NCBI GenBank assembly: GCA_947095535.1
Contig: OX352772.1
Location: forward strand, 227,717,651 to 227,781,650
DNA: 64,000 bases
Direction of reading: 5' to 3'
From: Poecilobothrus nobilitatus
Taxonomy: Eukaryota; Arthropoda; Insecta; Diptera; Dolichopodidae
Of the stretch, positions 62,143 through 64,000 are shown one piece after another; the stretch's first letter is position 1, and every line of letters begins with the position of its first letter. The notes under the pieces are model-generated. The model searched no databases. It saw nothing but the letters and a program-made list of their open reading frames with translations, and was not told the DNA's origin. The position numbers and the translations under genes are program-made.

Positions 62143-62160
62143 ATCCTACCGACTGCGCCA
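62143..62160 (-). promoter_or_regulatory. Primer binding site, tRNA-Ser type
   Basis: Coding strand TGGCGCAGTCGGTAGGAT, complementary to the 3' end of insect tRNA-Ser (one mismatch to the form I know). Its first T is the last base of the LTR, an overlap typical of errantiviruses of the 17.6/297 group. Confidence 0.88.
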
Positions 62161-62528
62161 CTTATAAGTTTCGTTTTTACATTAATAAAAAAAAACAAAC
62201 TTTATTTTTAAATATTCTTTAATTTGACTTTACTGGTTACAGGTATGATAATAATAATTACTTTCAGAATAAAATATTACAGGTATTTATAGTTAAAAGG
62301 ATGCATTGTCAGCGAAACATATATTATGTTAAAGAAATTTGGATAATTAATATTTAAAGTTTCCCAATTGTTATTAACTAATTTAATTCTGCTGACATTG
62401 CGTCTGAACAAAAAGGTGAACAACATATGAAATTTAGTTTACATAAAAATAAATGTTAATTATACAATATTAAGTTAAATTATATGTTAAGTTAAGTTAT
62501 GGTTATATATTAGGATGATCATATAACT
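62160..62528 (-). repeat. 5' LTR (369 bp)
   Basis: Same length as the 3' LTR, with G at 62226 in place of A. It should hold the promoter. AT-rich TATATAA-like text lies near its start, but I cannot place the initiator with confidence. AATAAA is at 62206-62201. Confidence 0.95.
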
Positions 62529-62532
62529 CGCG
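62529..62532. repeat. Target site duplication CGCG, right
   Basis: Matches 54572-54575 and completes the duplication flanking the 7953-bp element. Confidence 0.9.
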
Positions 62533-62745
62533 TACTTTTCGACGCATCAATAGCAATATTAATTGGATCGTCGTTAAATGAAATGCTTTTAAAGGGTCCG
62601 AAAAGATGAATCGCCAAATTCGTGTCGAAGATTCAAACACAGAATTCCAGAGAATAGTTTGGAGAGATAATTAAACCCAACCTATAAAATATTATAAATT
62701 ATTGACGGTTACCTTTGGAACAAAATTGATATATCACATAATTAT
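62529..62745 (+). pseudogene. BEL/Pao pol fragment, right part
   Basis: Directly after the target duplication the plus strand reads the next part of the BEL/Pao RT (a short LFDAS block and GSSLNEMLLKGPK), then a stop, and in another frame RQIRVEDSNTEFQRIVWRD and KYYKLLTVTFGT, which lie further downstream in such RTs. Some residues between these blocks are missing, so the host element was already decayed when the errantivirus inserted. The text fades into AT-rich DNA near 62745. Confidence 0.78.
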
Positions 62746-62808
62746 AATTTTCTATCACACTTTTAAAACATTTTTGATATAAATTAAACATTTTTTTTAT
62801 TTTACAAA

Positions 62809-64000
62809 TTTTTTTTCTTTTTTTTTAGGAGGCACGGTGGAAAACATCAAATGTCCCTCAAAGGAACTACACGAGGTTCCTCTGGGTAATGTTGGACTCT
62901 AACCAACCAAAACCACCCCCTTTAAAACCAAACTATACCATGGGTCTTTTAATACATAATAATATAATGTACAGCTTGGGTTTGGGAAAAAGGATGAGGG
63001 AAGGATTACTTGGGAAATTGGATATAGGATAATTGGGATTATGGAGGATGAAGAGAAAAATTTGGATAGTTATTTTGAAGAAGGATGTTAGTGTTCTTCT
63101 TGAATTTCGATACACATGTGCGGGCATAAGGTTCCATAAACGCGACGTGCGCATGACAATCGAATTTCCGAATGCTGTGTTGCGCCATCTTGCCAGTTCG
63201 ACAGTGTATGCGTGGGCATCTGTTTCACGTTGGAAACTTTGAGTGGAGGCATCAATTGTTTTATTTCTTTAGAACAGGTGTTCGCTCCTACAAAGTATCT
63301 ATAAAAGAGGGTCAATGACCCAACAGTACGGCGATGGCAAAGTGGAGTGAGCGTTGAGGTATCACTGGAGTCGCCAATAAGGCGAATAGCTCTGTTTTAC
63401 ACATTGTTGAGATAAGCCAGCGCTGTTTGCGGTGCTCCAGCTCAAATATGTGCGTTATACTCCGTTTTCGGCCTAATGCACATTTTATAGATGTTGAGAA
63501 GATCGGAAGAAGAAAAGTAAGCTTTACAGCGATACGAGAAACCTATACATTTAGCAGCATCTTTAACTCGATGCCCAGAATGTTTAAATCTGCTAAGTGC
63601 TGCAAAGCTCCACCTGAAATGTCAGGTTGGGTGTAGTAGTAGCTACTTCTACGCTTGATTACCCCATTGATTTTTGATTTGATTGATTGATTTCACACCA
63701 TTTTTGGATTTTCGCTAAATCATTATTTAGCTCACTGATAGTTAAGTTTCTTGCTGTTCTATTAATTTGGTGATTAATACCACAGCGGCTTTGAAATTAA
63801 TAGGAAGCTAGAAGGGTGCTGTTATCTACGAAACTATGGATTAGATTGGAGGTAATTTAAAGTAGATCATTGATAAATATTAAGGAGAGAGTGGGTGAAA
63901 AAACCGATCCCTGAGGGACACCAGCATTAATTATAAAATTGCCAGATGAATAACCATCGACAAGTACCCGAATCATGCGATTCGAAAGGAAGCCTCCAAT
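62809..64000 (-). mobile_element. LINE of the 3850-7659 family, 3' part, continues past the window
   Basis: On the minus strand the element ends in a poly(A) (the T run at 62809-62826). The 3' untranslated text (GGTTGGTTAGAGTCCAACAT, then GGAACCTCGTGTAGTTCC) parallels 7540-7635. The C-terminal domain is at about 63520-63060 (MRTSRLWNLMPAHVY at 63154) and the RT palm at about 64000-63680 (NAGVPQGSVFSPTL, ISELNNDLAKIQKW). The active site reads FVDNST: the second Asp is replaced by Asn. Stops and shifts are frequent. Its 5' half lies beyond the right edge. Confidence 0.85.

Larger units (their letters stand above)
54576..62528 (-). mobile_element. Errantivirus-like gypsy element (7953 bp), nearly intact
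   Basis: A complete LTR retroelement on the minus strand: 5' LTR 62160-62528, tRNA-Ser primer site, gag, pol in the -1 frame, env, polypurine tract, 3' LTR 54576-54944. By eye the two LTRs differ at one base out of 369 (A at 54642, G at 62226), so the insertion is recent. LTRs start AGTTAT and end ATAAGT on the coding strand, as in the 17.6/297/ZAM group. It sits inside a BEL/Pao RT remnant. Gag and pol are open; env has one in-frame stop and the integrase zinc finger looks damaged. Confidence 0.95.

Overview
The window looks like an AT-rich, repeat-dense stretch of insect nuclear DNA. The evidence is several APE-type non-LTR retrotransposons (LINEs), a BEL/Pao remnant, an env-bearing gypsy element of errantivirus type with a tRNA-Ser primer site, and short TTAGG/CCTAA runs. 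I see no host protein-coding gene and nothing bacterial. The insect order cannot be fixed from this sequence alone.

Layout. (1) 1-9062: an RNase-H-type LINE on the minus strand is split in two. Its 5' half (endonuclease and start of RT) lies at 7664-9062 and its 3' half (RT, RNase H stub) at about 2604-3825. The gap is filled by a plus-strand LINE (about 3850-7659) ending in poly(A). A 1.5 kb piece covering the RT and the 5' part of the inserted LINE is present twice in direct orientation (1-1504 and 2886-4393). (2) 9075-11330: a second, different minus-strand LINE remnant (ORF1 tail, endonuclease, start of RT). (3) 11876-52903: a head-to-tail array of seven units, 5.55-6.01 kb when complete. 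Each is a dead mosaic: an unassigned AT-rich leader with a perfect 26-bp palindrome, a 74-nt tRNA-like element with Pol III A and B boxes, a gypsy gag-protease-RT remnant cut off after the RT active site, and an antisense LINE RT scrap. Units come in two forms, A and B (B carries a 433-434 bp block after the tRNA-like element), in the order A B A B' B A B, where B' has lost 3 kb. The last unit carries another LINE (47149-51316) with a very long (AAT)n tract in its ORF1. (4) 52843-53700: more of the LINE whose scrap closes each unit. (5) 54326-62745: a BEL/Pao RT remnant interrupted by a young errantivirus-like element (54576-62528, minus strand) with 369-bp LTRs differing at one base, CGCG target duplications, open gag and pol overlapping with a -1 frameshift signal, and an env broken by one stop codon. 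(6) 62809-64000: the 3' part of a LINE of the same family as the 3850-7659 copy, minus strand, running off the window.

The genes do not form a host pathway. The locus reads as nested and tandemly amplified transposon debris, of the kind found in heterochromatin or piRNA clusters (inference). The most unusual object is the tRNA-like-bearing, retroelement-derived macrosatellite: all readable copies share the same disabling lesions, so it spread as tandem DNA and not by retrotransposition of its coding parts.
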